The notes under the pieces are model-generated. The model was not told the origin of the DNA, did not search any database, and was given only the letters and a program-made list of their open reading frames with translations. From Sthenelais limicola (lineage: Eukaryota; Annelida; Polychaeta; Phyllodocida; Sigalionidae): a DNA stretch of 64,000 nt. The DNA lies in the NCBI GenBank assembly GCA_942159475.1, contig OW804096.1:124920941-124984940 (forward strand), in the 5' to 3' direction. The translations under genes were made by a program, and so were the position numbers. Numbering within the stretch: position 1 is the stretch's first letter; every line of letters begins with the position of its first letter. Below, piece after piece: positions 1 to 13,857 of this stretch.

Positions 1-1116
1 TAGGAAAATTAATATGGACTAATATCTACATGTCTTACTGATATAAATCAAAGGTGAAGTTTTAAAAAAGATGTAAAGGTGTTGATTACATACACCAATT
101 CTGCAAGTGTAAATAGTAAATAATTATTTCCCCTTTATCGCTAGCATATACGTGTATGCGGTTACATAATTAACTTTGGCATGAATACACCAACACATTT
201 AACTTCAGTAGACTGTATAATTAGTGCATACAAGAAAAGGAAATTGGCGCCTTGCCTATTGAATGTTATGGATGAAACATTCACAATGAATGTTCCAGGA
301 TTGTTACCGGTATAAAATATTCATCCCATGGAAACGAGGCGGTGTTAAATGCTGCTCAGAGATCATCCACACGTGAGATGTGGGCATGAAATAATAATGC
401 TAGGCTGTTTCTAGGCATAAATTGTTGTAATATGTGATTCTCTATAAGTGATACATCACTAACAGCTTAAGCAGCACTGTATGCATTCGTGAATGAACTA
501 ATGGAGGTTCTGAAAGAGGCTAAAATCCAATTATACCAGAATTCAGAGAAAATAATTAATTCAATGAAAATATATTTTGATCATGAACTTATGGAACAGA
601 ATATGTTGCGCGTTGCTAGCAACATGACATGTAAAACTATCAATCATTAATTACATTAAAGTTATATAACCTCGCGTTCCATGTTTCCAGGATTCTCTTT
701 ATTTTATCAGTTGTTCCAATCAACTATTATATTACACTACCTTCTCTCATGATGCTATATTCGATTAACTTATTAATAAGCATATTGTGTAATCATGTAA
801 TGTTATCCCCCTCGCTCTTCTTCTTGCCCCTATGGCGTAATCCTATGCACAGAGCTGTCAATTACTTTCACATAATTCTAACTCCAATAACATCATCATG
901 TACATGTATGCATGCCTACATCTGAGGGGTGTCCACATTCCATTAATTGAGATCAAACAGCATACAAGCATCGCAACCTCATAAGTATCTAAACATCTTT
1001 TATTTATCCCTTATACACCACAACTCCCCAAAGTCAATGTCTCGGAGATCACTATTTAAGTTTAAATTCAATTCAATGTGTTCTCATAACGAAATGTGAA
1101 AAAGAAGGCTAAAAAT
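1..1116. other. Intergenic, no gene seen
   Basis: AT-rich sequence without a long ORF, a splice-bounded exon or an RNA gene that I can recognise. Nothing functional is claimed here. Confidence 0.5.
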
Positions 1117-2536
1117 ATATATGAGTAATTCCACCAATTGGTCGACATATGGCTATAAAATAATTTTTTGCATTTTTAACGAGAAATCTTGGTCTGGGGG
1201 TATTTTAATCAATTCTATCAGTTTGCCCCATGGAAAATACATCGGAAATAACCCACTTTTATATATCTGACATTAATATTTTAAGTTCTAGAGGGAAAAA
1301 AACCTGTTTTATTGCCTAAAAAATATGAAAATATTGCTAATATGAAAAGAAATGGTGTAAAGAGAGAAAAAAATATGTCCTTTCATGACTACATGTTTAT
1401 TTAAATCTAATATGATGACCCTGGCTACCGAATAATTTGAAAAAAATATATTTCTAATAGTCCATTGGTAGATGTGCAATGCAAAAATGTCTGGGGAAGT
1501 CTGTATATGTCACCATAACGTGCCTATTCAAACCTAGAATAAAAATATATTAGAAAGTCAAAGAAGGTAAAGTAAAGATGTTCTAGAAAGTTTTCAATGT
1601 ATTCGACCATATAATAATGAAAAAAGTTAAATATTATAATTTTCTTCGGAATTAGAGCATATAATATATATTTGGGAAGGTTTTATGTCACCATAACGTG
1701 CCGGACGTTTTAGTTAATAAAAAATAAAATATTTAGAGTTGAAAAAATTAAAGTATGGCTGAAGGTAAGTCATCATATAGCTCAAATATAAACAGCCACA
1801 TTATCCCCCTACTTTGCATTATTACACCTCAAGAGGGCTAAAACATGATGTCACCGTAACGTGCCGGCACGTTACGGTGACATAAAGTATGTGACATTAA
1901 AATTATGTGACATAATTGACATGACTGTATTGTGTAGACATACAGAGAACCTTTTCCCTAATAATTTTGCCTCTAAAAACTTTAACAGAATGTATATTTA
2001 CCTTCATAAACAACTAATACAAGTATTCAAGTCATCTTAACAGGAAAACGAGGGGAATAATGTGATATATTTCTGTATAAATTCTAAATATAATGGATTA
2101 TGTCTATTGTAGCAGAGGGTCAATGCCCTGTGAGTCTTGCCGCTGCCATTACCATTACCATTGCTGAATCGTTTTTTGGTTGTAACTTTTCTTCTAGTTG
2201 GAATATTTTCACAAACTAAAAAGCATTATGACCCGAGTGTAACGACCTATGAAGTACACAATAATTAAAAACATTACGTGCATATATCATTTTATTTATT
2301 CCTAATTTAAGTAAAAATATGTACACTTCTTCTGTACCCATATGAACTAGTTCCTGTCACAGTCCTGTCACAAGCTGCCATGACTACAACATTCATTATT
2401 AACCTTTCCAATTTCGTCTACATTATCAGCAATGTGTGTAGTTTATGTACGAAAAATAATAAATCAATAGAAGCAATTTAAAAAAATTAAGAATTTTCAG
2501 CCATATGTCGACCAATTGGTGGAATTGCTCATATAT
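1117..2536. mobile_element. 1.4-kb element with 38-bp terminal inverted repeats, non-coding
   Basis: The left end (1117-1154) and right end (2499-2536) are inverted copies of each other over 38 bp with one mismatch. Both contain the core CCACCAATTGGTCGACATAT. No ORF of useful length lies between them, so this looks like a non-autonomous DNA transposon or large MITE. Inside are three copies of a motif close to TGTCACCATAACGTGCC (near 1509, 1687 and 1850); the third forms half of a perfect 36-bp palindrome. The target duplication is not clear; TA or a short AT-rich duplication is possible. The superfamily is unknown. Confidence 0.6.
1848..1883. repeat. Perfect 36-bp palindrome
   Basis: Two 18-base arms meet at 1865/1866 with no loop (centre GTGCC/GGCAC) and every base pairs. 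The arm carries the same ACGTGCC motif that occurs singly near 1509 and 1687 in the same element. It could be an inverted duplication of an internal repeat or a protein-binding site of the element. Confidence 0.85.
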
Positions 2537-5500
2537 GCCCCACATAATGAAGGTAATTTTACATAAGACTGGCTACTTGAAAATCTGAACATGGTGAATT
2601 GTTCTTAAAATCTCTAAAACTGACGGATTATTTTCAACTGCCTAGTGAATATGAATGCAATTTCAGTGCTAGTGTCTTGGATCGATGAGATCCAATTCCT
2701 GTTCAACGAGCTATCTAGTTGAAAATAGCAAGGCAAATTTCATTAATGATGTGTTCAGAATTTGCGCTAGAATATCGTCATAATCACCCTATAAATAACT
2801 CAGTATTAATGAAAGGGGAAAGACTATTAAATGAATTACCTTTTCGGACGCATCTGACAGGTGACACTTGGTTCAAATTACATATCCCAGCATTTTTTAT
2901 TCCCCTTATATAGCCATATTATTCAGTGTACTGTAGACTTGAACCACCAGCATCGAATAGTTGGTATTATGGATTTTATTTGGCATGATTTTCTTCTGGC
3001 CATGTGAAAGTGATTTCTATTTAGTATTTCGCCAGTCTCTATGGTAGATCTGCGGTCATCCATATACGGGGAGTATCCTATAAGCATATCTCACACTAAT
3101 TACGTCGCGGCAATATGTCTTTGATGGTGATGTGTGGAAGAAGAATTCCGAATAATCTGCCACCTCCGGATAAGAACAACAGCTGGATCATCACACGGAG
3201 AGTGTTTATGTGGTAAACATACTGATACAACTGTTAATTTCTTATTTTCATTCTGAAATTTGTTTCCTTCAATAGCGAGTTTGTGCCAAGCTTGCCATGC
3301 GCATTCTCAGAAGAAGTACAGTAGGTATCAACTTGGTATTTTGCAATAAAATTCTGATAATTCTGATTATACTAATTCATTGGGGAATGTGAGTGCTTGT
3401 TCAGAAAGTTATTTCATCAAAAGAGAAGTTGGTCTTGCCTCTGTGCTTCAAATGTTTTCTCTTTGCATTTGACATCCTATGTCTGGATCTTGTTTCAACT
3501 TTTATGAGGAAATAATGAAGTGATTTGCATTTTTTTATGAAATCACCCACCTATCTGAAAAAAATTGCTGAAAATTCAATTTTCCGATTTCAAATTCTAC
3601 TAAATTCTATATTTGAGCCTGTGGCTGAGCTTTTATTTCTGAACCCAAATGATGGATTTTGGGTAGAATTGCTCATATAATAAGTCTATGAACTAACTTT
3701 TTCAGAAGATAGGATCAGATAGGATGAATAATAAGTAAAAATGGTGTTTAACAAGAATTTGGCTATGAGCTATGAGAACAGGTCCTCCCCCCAATTTTGT
3801 TTCTATTAGAGGGCCTATAGGCCTAAAAACAATAGACCCCCCTCCGACACACTCCAGGCAGGGAAAAAGGATTGTCCAGGACACTAGTTGTCATGGTGCA
3901 TTACTAGCGTTGTGAAAATTAGAAGAGGTTACTACGTACATTATTACGTAGTGGCCAGCATTAGCATTGCTAGGCCTCTACTTTTCCTCCACACTTCCAC
4001 ACTTTGTCACCAATATTATCTTCCTTATATTTAGATACAAATGTGCCTGTTACAATGCAATGTCTTTTTATTGTTTACTTATATAACTGAAATGTTTCTC
4101 TCATATCTGCCTTATTTAAAGACTGACCTTGATATAAGCAGATATTTAGGGGTAGGCAAGCATGCTCTTTCATAATTTAAACATCTTGACAAAGCCTCAA
4201 GTAGAAATAGCAAATTTTTGATTATTTTGCTGGAGTGTAAAATCTCTGTGATGTGTACACTAGTGTGTCTGAAATTCAGGTGGCAGGAAGCAGAGTTGAA
4301 ATTCATTCAAATACTAGGAGCACCTACACCCAAATAAAGCAGGCAAAAGTGAAACATATACACACCTTTAGTGGGAGAAACCTTAAAAAAAAGTGCCGGG
4401 GGCATGATATTGGCATAATCCAACTAGTCATTCAATTTCCGATGAACAACGGGGAAGACTTACAAAAGGAGGAATTAAGTCTGTGGGAAAAGTTGAGAAG
4501 TTATAATTATTTTGCTAATATGAAGGTAGCATTACATCATTAAGTTTATTGGTAGGGGCTTCTATCACTGTGAGTGTCAGAGGGTGGAGTGCCATATGTG
4601 TGACAGTGATTGTGAATGCCAGGTGAGTGAGCATTGGTAGGTATTGTGGCCGGTTGTGGCTTCATTGTGTTGTAAGATTTCATGGTAATTATGTGTGCAG
4701 ATTTGGTTTGGAATATCATTTGTGATAGCTCAGAAGAGCATGCAGATGTACATTACAATACTGTGTATTGATGCACATTTTAACAGAACATCTTGATGTG
4801 CATACAATAATGCATCCTGACCTGCTACAACACACCAATTCAAGCAGTGTGTTAAAGTATAGATAAAGAAAGCTTGTGAGATGGTGTGGTTCCCAATGGT
4901 CCCAGTCCGTTTTGGAGTATATAACTATGCATATTTGGTTTGAAATGTTATTCATGATATGATAGAACTGTTAACATTACCGATGTAGATGTTCTAGGTT
5001 AACGATGAATAATTATGTTAACTCTGAGGTTCTCAAGATTCTCGGTAGAGTGAGAGAGAGTGGTAGAGAAGAGAGACCGAAAAAGAGGGGAAAGATGCAG
5101 TCAGAGTATGTGTGACAGTGAGAGAGAAAATAGGGGCAGAACGGGAGACACACAGACATGTTTTATCCATCAATCTATTTATCCTACATATATATTGAAT
5201 ACAAATATTGCACAATTTTACAGTTCTTGTATGTTAAACAATTGGTAAAATAATTTAACTGCATACAGTATACATGTTCATTTATGCCTGATTTAGATAG
5301 ATTATTTGGATATAGAATAATCAAATTTAAAGCTGCTGATCATAGAAAACTAATTTTGTACTTTATAACAAAAATTAGGTAGTTATCGTGTTGGCCTCTT
5401 CGCATATTGTGCTTTGAAAACACAAATGTATCCAAATAATTTTCAATCTGATGGCATTTGGGAATGGTCAATGTAAGTACATGGACAACTTTCATCATTA

Positions 5501-6187
5501 AAACAGGGTAGTTGGTAGGTGATATAAATATGGAATATAAACGCAATTGTCACAATCAGAGTGAAATTGTGTCACTCACAATGATGTATCTCACTCCTTG
5601 TTTAATAGTAAAACTATCCCCAAACCAACTACTCACTGTTATCCTAATCGACTATACAATTTCACTTTGTGGGACAAAGTTGGCCCCCTCCCCCCATGTT
5701 CAAATTGCTTCCTACATCACTGACTAATGCACCTGCTAAAATGAATAACACTTAAGATTCAAACAGATGATTACTGCTGCTAATGGCATGAATACATGTA
5801 CCAGACATCAAGAATGTGTTTTGAATACATCTTTACCTATCTGAGATCATCCTAAAGAGTATATTTAACTACTCAACCAGTGATTGCACCTTAAAAAATG
5901 TTGCTTTTTTTCGTGCATTAAAGGGCCATTCTCAGAAAAATGGTGCAAATGCTGTCTTTGCTCTTTATGGGTCTCGGAAGTTGAGGAAAATATAGTGATT
6001 ACTTTTCTGTGATTAAACATTAATTCTATGAGTCATGAGCATTTCTTTATGTACAGTTTGGTATATGTGCGAAGGTCACATCAAGATATTTTTCGGTAAC
6101 GGCCGGAAGAAATGGTACACTAGCTGTACCATAAGGCATGTCGACCCATTTGTCTCTTTCCCACAAAAATGATACTCATGTATACTT
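2537..6187. other. Intergenic, no gene seen
   Basis: The ORFs here are all under 100 codons, lack splice-bounded structure and resemble nothing I know. The stretch is AT-rich with GA-rich low complexity near 5040-5140. No RNA gene or clear mobile element was found. Confidence 0.45.
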
Positions 6188-6232
6188 CAAAGGCAAATAA
6201 ACAACATCTTATCTTATCTTATCTTATCTAAG
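6160..6232 (+). repeat. Probable SINE/LINE 3' tail with TTATC repeats
   Basis: A short unique stretch ends in ACTTCAAAGGCAAATAAAC and then four tandem TTATC units (about 6209-6230). A short 3' sequence followed by pentanucleotide repeats is typical of the tail of LINE- or SINE-type retroposons. The 5' limit cannot be placed. Confidence 0.4.
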
Positions 6233-6734
6233 GTGATTTGGGGGTGAGTATGGAAACCCTTATAAAGTGTATGTCCATAGGACAATATTCAATAATTATG
6301 TACATCTGTAAAAAGACAAAATTAAATGGAATAAGCCCAAACCTATTGTCCACTGATTTCATGGCTCTGCTTCTATTATCAAGTAACAGGTAAAAATATC
6401 ACGAAATTTTCTGGAATTATATGCGGCGTGTATCACTCATAGAGGGAAAGTTCCTTACAAAAATAACTGCAGATCTGCCAGCATCATAGAGAATTTTGAT
6501 TTATCCAGATCCGTTCAAAATTCGTATGACTACAGCTTTTTTACACTATGTTCATTATTATTACATGTTTATTTGAGAGAAGAACATCTGTAGTGAATGC
6601 GATATACTTTATGCCATCCTATTCCTACACAGAAATTGGCAAAAAGACCGTTCCTCACCTTTTGAGTTATAGATTGCTGAAGGTACCCACAAACCTCTCA
6701 TCTTAATTTCATTTTTTTTCCATGTCCAACACTG

Positions 6735-6890
6735 AAATGCAAGACTTTCTGAGAAAAATATTGAAGTACATATTAGATGCCCTTGTGTTTACCATCATTG
6801 GAACCTCATAGATCTCATCTTTTCAAATATGATGATATCTCAAAATCCAACTTTTGAAACTTGTGACTCATTTTCCTGTGACACATCACA
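6735..6890 (-). mobile_element. Fragment of TGTGATG...CATCACA inverted-repeat element (copy C)
   Basis: This is the reverse complement of the left part of the elements at 16842-17496 and 30664-31187. It shares the outer TGTGATG/CATCACA end, the inner ATGAGTCA-AAGT-type block, and a body with the GAGATC...TTCCAATGATGGTAAACA order. Only one end is recognisable, so it is a decayed or truncated copy. Confidence 0.55.
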
Positions 6891-6894
6891 TTAC

Positions 6895-9800
6895 TTTTGC
6901 TCACTCATAATATTCAATCCAACGGCGTTCAAGGTGTGATAAATTATAATTATATTTCTCCCAAACAACAAAGTAGTGGGGATATCAATCAAGGGTCAAT
7001 TAAAGCCCCAAATTTATATGGTCCTAACATTACTACAGTACTGAAGGTCTGTCTCAGTGAAAATAATACTATTTGCCAGCTTTTCTTAGTGTTTACATTG
7101 TACATCTAAAATCTCATTATTTATGATCCCATAAGTCCTAACACAGTATACATTACATACACCTCTTTGAGCGAGAGTTATATATATGATATAGTTGGAA
7201 GTGAAATTTGCATATGAATAATGCTTTAATATAATTGAAATGTTTTTGACTTTTTTGTTTTTTAAGGCAGTTAAGTTATTTGCTCCATCCATATTGCTAA
7301 GCTTTGGTTTTTATTACACTATCAATTATGGTCAATCAGGAAGACCTAGGCCTAATTGTAGATGGTCTTGACCTTTTCAGTATTGTATTAGTGTACATGA
7401 TGTAGGCCTATTAGATACAAGATTTATTCTTGGTCATTTTCAACCTTCAAAACACCATGTTCCGTTCTATTTGCCGATATTTTGCTAAATACATAATTAT
7501 AAGTTGTAGTATTTGATTGCATAAATACCTGGTGTATCCCGTTAAGCCATGCATACATGTTTGTATATAGAGAGAGCACATCTAAAAAAAGCAAATGTAT
7601 TAAGTACGCATTTACATTGTGTCTTACTAAATGGATTGTGCCACGGACTATATTATTGATCCATAAAGAAGTGGCCAATAAAAAAGTTTGAAAATATGCT
7701 ATATGTTTCACAGCGAAATGAAATTGTGTACAAGCTCTGTATTTTCCCCACCCAAATCCACTCATTCGTATGACCATTTAGACCCCCCAAAAGCCCTAAT
7801 GTGCATGCAACCAATCGGGAATATTTATATCAGATGTGTGTAATATTAGTGCAGAACCACCTGCTTTTAGAAGATTGACAAAAGCAGCAGGTGTCCCCAT
7901 AACCAGCAAAGATTGTGTGAATCCAAAGGAAGATAATCAAGACTTATTTCATTATGCAACCATTACGGTTGCCATGGAGACAAGTTGTTAAATAAGGTTC
8001 CGTATGTTGCACAGCAACACAACAGGGCGACGAGAAAGTAAGTGGAGAGGCGATTTGCTTCATGGGCCTGGAAGTGATACTTATTGAATTATGAACTTAT
8101 TGTCCTCGAGGGAATCGGCGTGAGGTGTAATTGCAAAATGTTGGCAAGAAAGGATCAGAAGAAGCCAATAAAAAAAATTCTAGGTTATTCTAGACCAACT
8201 ATATGTGTAGATCACTAATTGTTGTTTTTATAATTCGAATATTTGAATTAGCATTATATAATATTATAGCAAGGCATGATAATTTTACTAAAATAAATGA
8301 TATTCCCATCAAACCATTAATTGTAATGTACTATATATGACACCCTAAGAATTAAGTATTAGGGAACGAATTATAATTATACACTTAATTCCCCAAATTA
8401 ATTGCATTGAGTGTTATTAGGATGTAATATGCGAAGTACTAATTCTATCCTGGGAGATGCTTCGGAGATGAGATCCTAAGCATAATTTAATTACATAAAT
8501 GTCATCCCAGTGCAGTGGTTATATTAAAATCCTACACAATGTATATCATGCACTATGGCGCTGTCATCATGACGTCAGATTGCTTATAATCTAGCATAAA
8601 TATTGTGGTACATAATAATATATTTAGAGAATGGACGCCTTGTACGTGTTATTGATGTAAAGTGAAAACCCATGTCTTTCTGAGAAATTATTAATTGTAT
8701 AGTATACAAGTGAATATATACAGGTTCATAAAAGCAAAAGAACATAGATAAATCAACTTGAATATAATTACGAATTTATCAATATATATCTACGCCTTAT
8801 CTGAATGACCGTGGTTTAAGTACAAATTATATATCACGTACAATGTGCATCATCAGTTGTAGCTGTATACATGTACGCGCATATCACTACACGACGCGTA
8901 CATAGTGCACGTATATGCGTATACATGTGCATTACATACAGCACCCCACCACAAACCATTTTCTAATAGCAGATTATTTCGTCGGTATAAAACTTCCGTT
9001 CACGCAGAAAAGCTTTTTAAGTATACGTATGCGTGTGGCTGCATACTACTCTAGCTTACTCCCATCACTGAAAAATCTCCATATCTTTAAAGCGAATATT
9101 CGCTGGTATATTGATTTTGCAAGTGTGGAGACTTGGTCATGTTTGGACTAGCTCTTGGCGCATTAATGTAGTTTGGCATAACGAGGTACACTAGAATTTT
9201 CTAATTATCCATCACAAATGGAATTCGAAATAAAGCATTCATGAATTATTCAACTGTCACTGCGCGAAGTGTTTTGCCATTCATTTGCTTGTTAATATAT
9301 TCCAAAGGCAAATAGTTAATGATCTGTTATGGGAACTGAATTCATACATGTTTTATGTAAAATACATAATTTACTTCTAAATAGTAAAATAAGATTAGCC
9401 TACATAACAATGGCTAACTACATTATATTATTCTAATATGGTTCAATTCTCAAATAGCTTATGAAAAATCGTAATCCAGGTAGGTTCTGTATTACATGTC
9501 ATTAGAACCAAGCTTCAATGCCAAATGATGGGGCGGAAGGTTTTTTATTTACCTCAATCGGAAAATGAGATCTCAGGGATGTGTATAATGGATAATGGCT
9601 GTTTACATGGACTACCAGTGGGAATCCACAAGAGGGATTATATGATGAGAAAAGGCCGTTCTTGTAGAATGAGAAAGCATTGAGACGACTGTTCAGATGT
9701 TAATGGTTGTGGGGTCGAAATCCAAAGCTGAAAGTTCTGCAGAGCCATCTCATTATATGTAGGAACTCGTCTGGCACAGAGAATCCCAATCTCGGGCTTA

Positions 9801-12290
9801 AGAATCAATATTTTCCCCATCCTCTCAAGATCAAAGGATCCAGGAAAATAAGAAAGGATAGAGGGAATAGCGATGAGAGATTTATCTTCTTTATCTTGTC
9901 ACAATATTGATATGAGAATATGTTATGGACGTTCAACGAAGAATCTGTATAGGCATATTGATAAGTTATTGACATTGAGGCTGAATTATTTTATCAAAGG
10001 TAGAAACAGTGCATTGGGAATATAAGCGTAACGTACACGCGAGCCCAGTGGATATTATTCAATTAAGGTATGTTCTCTACAGGTAATTCCTCCACAGTTG
10101 TACTAACAGCTGAGCATATTCACACGGCAATGTTTCCCCTTCCTTATAGCATTGATCAAGTACATATAAGAAAATAAAGATTGCCGCTAGGCAATATGTT
10201 TGCATTGTCCTATGGCAAACAACTCATGAAGAATATTTCCCTAGTTTTTGTTCAACAAAACGATGAGAACAGGATCAGGATGTTGATTATGATTTGCGTG
10301 ATCAATATGGAATGGTAAAATATAGGAATGAATTCTTTTCTCCCCAAGAATTTTTTATACATTTCCACCGATCGACATGTATAGTTCAAAACCAAACTAG
10401 TAAATGCAAACTATCCTTAAAGTACCTCCTTTTTTACGTTTAATACACTGACCCCTCTATATATTGCCAACTTGAATTGCCTTTTCGGATTGTGTTTATT
10501 CACAGATATACTCGAACAAAAGTTAATATATGGGACAGGAATCAACACAGCTAGCAAAATCAACGCATTAATTAATGTTTGAATATCAAATAAATGTCCT
10601 ACATCAAGCAGGGAATGGCTAGAGGTGTAGTCTACCATCTATAATTCACCAAACACTGCAATGTGATGAGTCAGCACAATCTTCACTTTATTACCGACCC
10701 CAGTATAGCCGGTTTTCTCGACTAATACTTGAAGCAATATTCTAGGGCTTCGTCTTCCTATCTTTCTCGCGATCACCATCCATCTCCTAGATTGGCCTTT
10801 AATGTCTAACTTGTCGGGCCGTCGCTTTCAATACTCACTCCTTATTAAAATGCGCCCTCTGGGCGATTTTAAATCTTAGAAGATATCAGCTAGGGGTCAA
10901 TATAATTATGGGTCATTTAGAAATGCATATTAGAATGTTGTCTTGTATGTTAACATCAACCTTCTAAAACTAGTAGCCAAATCAAGCCCGTGGTGATTTT
11001 AGAAAATGATTTCAATGTTGGGGCGGGGTTCAAAATATATTTGAACTCAATATGTGTATATGAAATATGTTTGCATCAAACTGTGTACGTGCAGAAATAT
11101 CTAAAACAGACCTAGCTCTAGTTGTCTCATTATCAAACCAGATAACCAGACCCACTACACATGGCTAATTATTAATTTTTAAGAATATTTTAAATACATA
11201 TCTGTAAGAATTGCATGAGGACCACTATACAAGAGTTATATATTAATTCTAATTTCAAGAAAATATTCTTGACAAATCATTGGGGTCAGTTTGAGGCATC
11301 TTATAAGCAATCACGACAATTAAAAGGTGTTATATAATGCCTCTAATAATCAGAGGATATCTGATATTCAGTAAGTGAAGTTTAAAGCATGTACGCCCTC
11401 CTTTGATATCAAATACACAACAGAAAGTAATATATCATTTGTCATATGCCTTATCTCAAATAGGTACAGGTCTATGAATTTTATTCATATTTTCGCTATA
11501 GTATGCCTAAAAATACTCACACTCCATGTCCTGATAAATTTTAACAATGTTTATTCAGATAGAATATTCCTGTGAGTGTCCATTACATGTATAGATCAGT
11601 CTATAGGGTAAGTTGGTTCTACTTTCTTGAGGGGAAAACTATATACCACATGCAGGAGAAACTCAAAAGGTCCACTAAAGAATACAGGGGAAAAGGAGAT
11701 CACTCTCCTATATTTTTATAGATTAGAATTCTACAAAGTAATATATTAAAATATCAATATCACATGTGTCGCGGGACGTCCAAATCCGTCGTCTTTTTAA
11801 TCTAATATGCCCCCCACCCTCGCCCTTGTTCGCCAACCATAGACTTGTATTTAAGGTTATGGCGTAGACCCCCTTTTGTCCCTCTCGGTGTATTTTTACC
11901 TTTTCGTAGATTCCTTGAAGCAGAAACGAAGGGCCTTTGTACCAACATAGTGTTTATCGCCCTGAGGTATGGTGGATTTGTTGATATATTGAATATAGAC
12001 TGTTATATATATATATATATAAAAAAAACCCTAACAAGATGCACGGCTATGACTAACGTCATATAGAATTGCAATGGGCTAAATGTATACATAAATAAGT
12101 ACATGTACACATACATACATACATGTATAATTATAAGTCATGGGACTATATATGAAAACACAAAACTCATAGATCCTGAAACAAGGATATGCTTCTAATC
12201 ATAGAACTTTTGACGTACAAAAGTATTGGCGAATTTGTTACGTCATATATTCATAAGTGCCATGAATGATGTATCTTTGATGTCCTGGAG
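6895..12290. other. Long intergenic stretch, no gene seen
   Basis: No convincing coding exon was found. The longest ORF (7424-7777, minus, 117 codons) looks random in composition and has no matching splice signals. Isolated regulatory-looking motifs include an RFX X-box-like GTTGCCATGGAGAC at 7968-7981 and a full CRE-like TGACGTCA at 8570-8577, both possibly by chance. A short TA microsatellite lies near 12005-12020. Confidence 0.45.
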
Positions 12291-12291
12291 G

Positions 12292-13238
12292 AGCACTGTG
12301 CGGCGCAGCACATTAGAGTGCAGCACTGTGCTGCGCAGCACTCTAGTGTGCAGCACTGTGCTGCGCAGCACTCTAGTGTGCAGCACTGTGCTGCGCAGCA
12401 CTCTAGTGTGCAGCACTGTGCTGCGCAGCACTCTAGAGTGCAGCACTGTGCTGCGCAGCACTCTAGAGTGCAGCACTGTGCTGCGCAGCACTCTAGAGTG
12501 CAGCACTGTGCTGCGCAGCACTCTAGTGTGCAGCACTGTGCTGCGCAGCACTCTAGTGTGCAGCACTGTGCTGCGCAGCACTCTAGTGTGCAGCACTGTG
12601 CTGCGCAGCACTCTAGTGTTCAGCACTGTGCTGCGCAGCACTCTAGTGTGCAGCACTGTGCTGCGCAGCACTCTAGTGTGCAGCACTGTGCTGCGCAGCA
12701 CTCTAGAGTGCAGCACTGTGCTGCGCAGCACTCTAGAGTGCAGCACTGTGCTGCGCAGCACTCTAGTGTGCAGCACTGTGCTGCGCAGCACTCTAGTGTG
12801 CAGCACTCTAGTGTGCAGCACTGTGCTGCGCAGCACTCTAGTGTGCAGCACTGTGCTGCGCAGCACTCTAGTGTGCAGCACTGTGCTGCGCAGCACTCTA
12901 GTGTGCAGCACTGTGCTGCGCAGCACTCTAGTGTTCAGCACTGTGCTGCGCAGCACTCTAGTGTGCAGCACTGTGCTGCGCAGCACTCTAGTGTGCAGCA
13001 CTGTGCTGCGCAGCACTCTAGTGTGCAGCACTGTGCTGCGCAGCACTCTAGTGTGCAGCACTGTGCTGCGCAGCACTCTAGTGTGCAGCACTGTGCTGCG
13101 CAGCACTCTAGTGTGCAGCACTGTGCTGCGCAGCACTCTAGTGTGCAGCACTGTGCTGCGCAGCACTCTAGTGTGCAGCACTGTGCTGCGCAGCACTCTA
13201 GTGTGCAGCACTGTGCTGCGCAGCACTCTAGTGTGCAG
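12292..13238. repeat. 30-bp minisatellite, about 31 units, self-complementary
   Basis: The unit consists of two related 15-base halves, CAGCACTGTGCTGCG and CAGCACTCTAGTGTG, which share CAGCACT. The joined unit contains the perfect palindrome GTGCTGCGCAGCAC, so single strands could form arrays of hairpins. Unit variants end in TAGAGTG, TAGTGTG or TAGTGTT and occur in blocks. One extra 15-base half unit sits near 12796-12810. Because the period is a multiple of three without stops, long open frames exist on both strands (12226-13659, 12318-13673, 12243-13259); I regard these as artefacts, not genes. Confidence 0.95.
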
Positions 13239-13560
13239 CATACACACTGTTACATACACACTGTTACATACACACTGTTACATACACACTGTTACATACA
13301 CACTGTTACATACACACTGTTACATACACACTGTTACATACACACTGTTACATACACACTGTTACATACACACTGTTACATACACACTGTTACATACACA
13401 CTGTTACATACACACTGTTACATACACACTGTTACATACACACTGTTACATACACACTGTTACATACACACTGTTACATACACACTGTTACATACACACT
13501 GTTACATACACACTGTTACATACACACTGTTACATACACACTGTTACATACACACTGTTA
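13239..13560. repeat. 14-bp minisatellite, about 23 units
   Basis: Nearly perfect tandem copies of CATACACACTGTTA directly abut the 30-bp array. The shared CACTGT word suggests a possible common origin with the neighbouring unit. Confidence 0.95.
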
Positions 13561-13583
13561 CATACATACATACATACATACAG

Positions 13584-13614
<31 letters not shown>

Positions 13615-13658
13615 CATACATACATACATACATACATACATACATACATACATACATA
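13561..13658. repeat. CATA tetranucleotide microsatellite
   Basis: Tandem CATA units, interrupted once by CAGTTACATA near 13580, close the compound satellite block. The interruption is a remnant of the preceding 14-bp unit. Confidence 0.95.
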
Positions 13659-13857
13659 GAAGAACCATTCTAAATTTCAAAATATTCAAATTATACATTT
13701 GTTAAAACAGATGTAAACTTTTCATGTTTAAATGATTGTAACCATACTACATACTAGGTCACCACAATAATAATAGCTACTCAGATTGTAGTTGTAAGGT
13801 GTAACTATGTTTGCATGTACATTTTGTACATGTACATTCATACCTACATTAGTACAT

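Noticed and set aside
7424..7777. 117-codon minus-strand ORF
   Set aside because: No splice-site context, unremarkable composition, no recognisable motif; expected by chance in sequence of this size.
7968..7981. Single RFX X-box-like site
   Set aside because: Isolated, with no gene nearby on either strand; likely chance.
12226..13673. Three ORFs of 338-477 codons
   Set aside because: They are reading frames through a stop-free 30-bp tandem repeat and the adjoining microsatellites; their products are pure repeats and exist on both strands.
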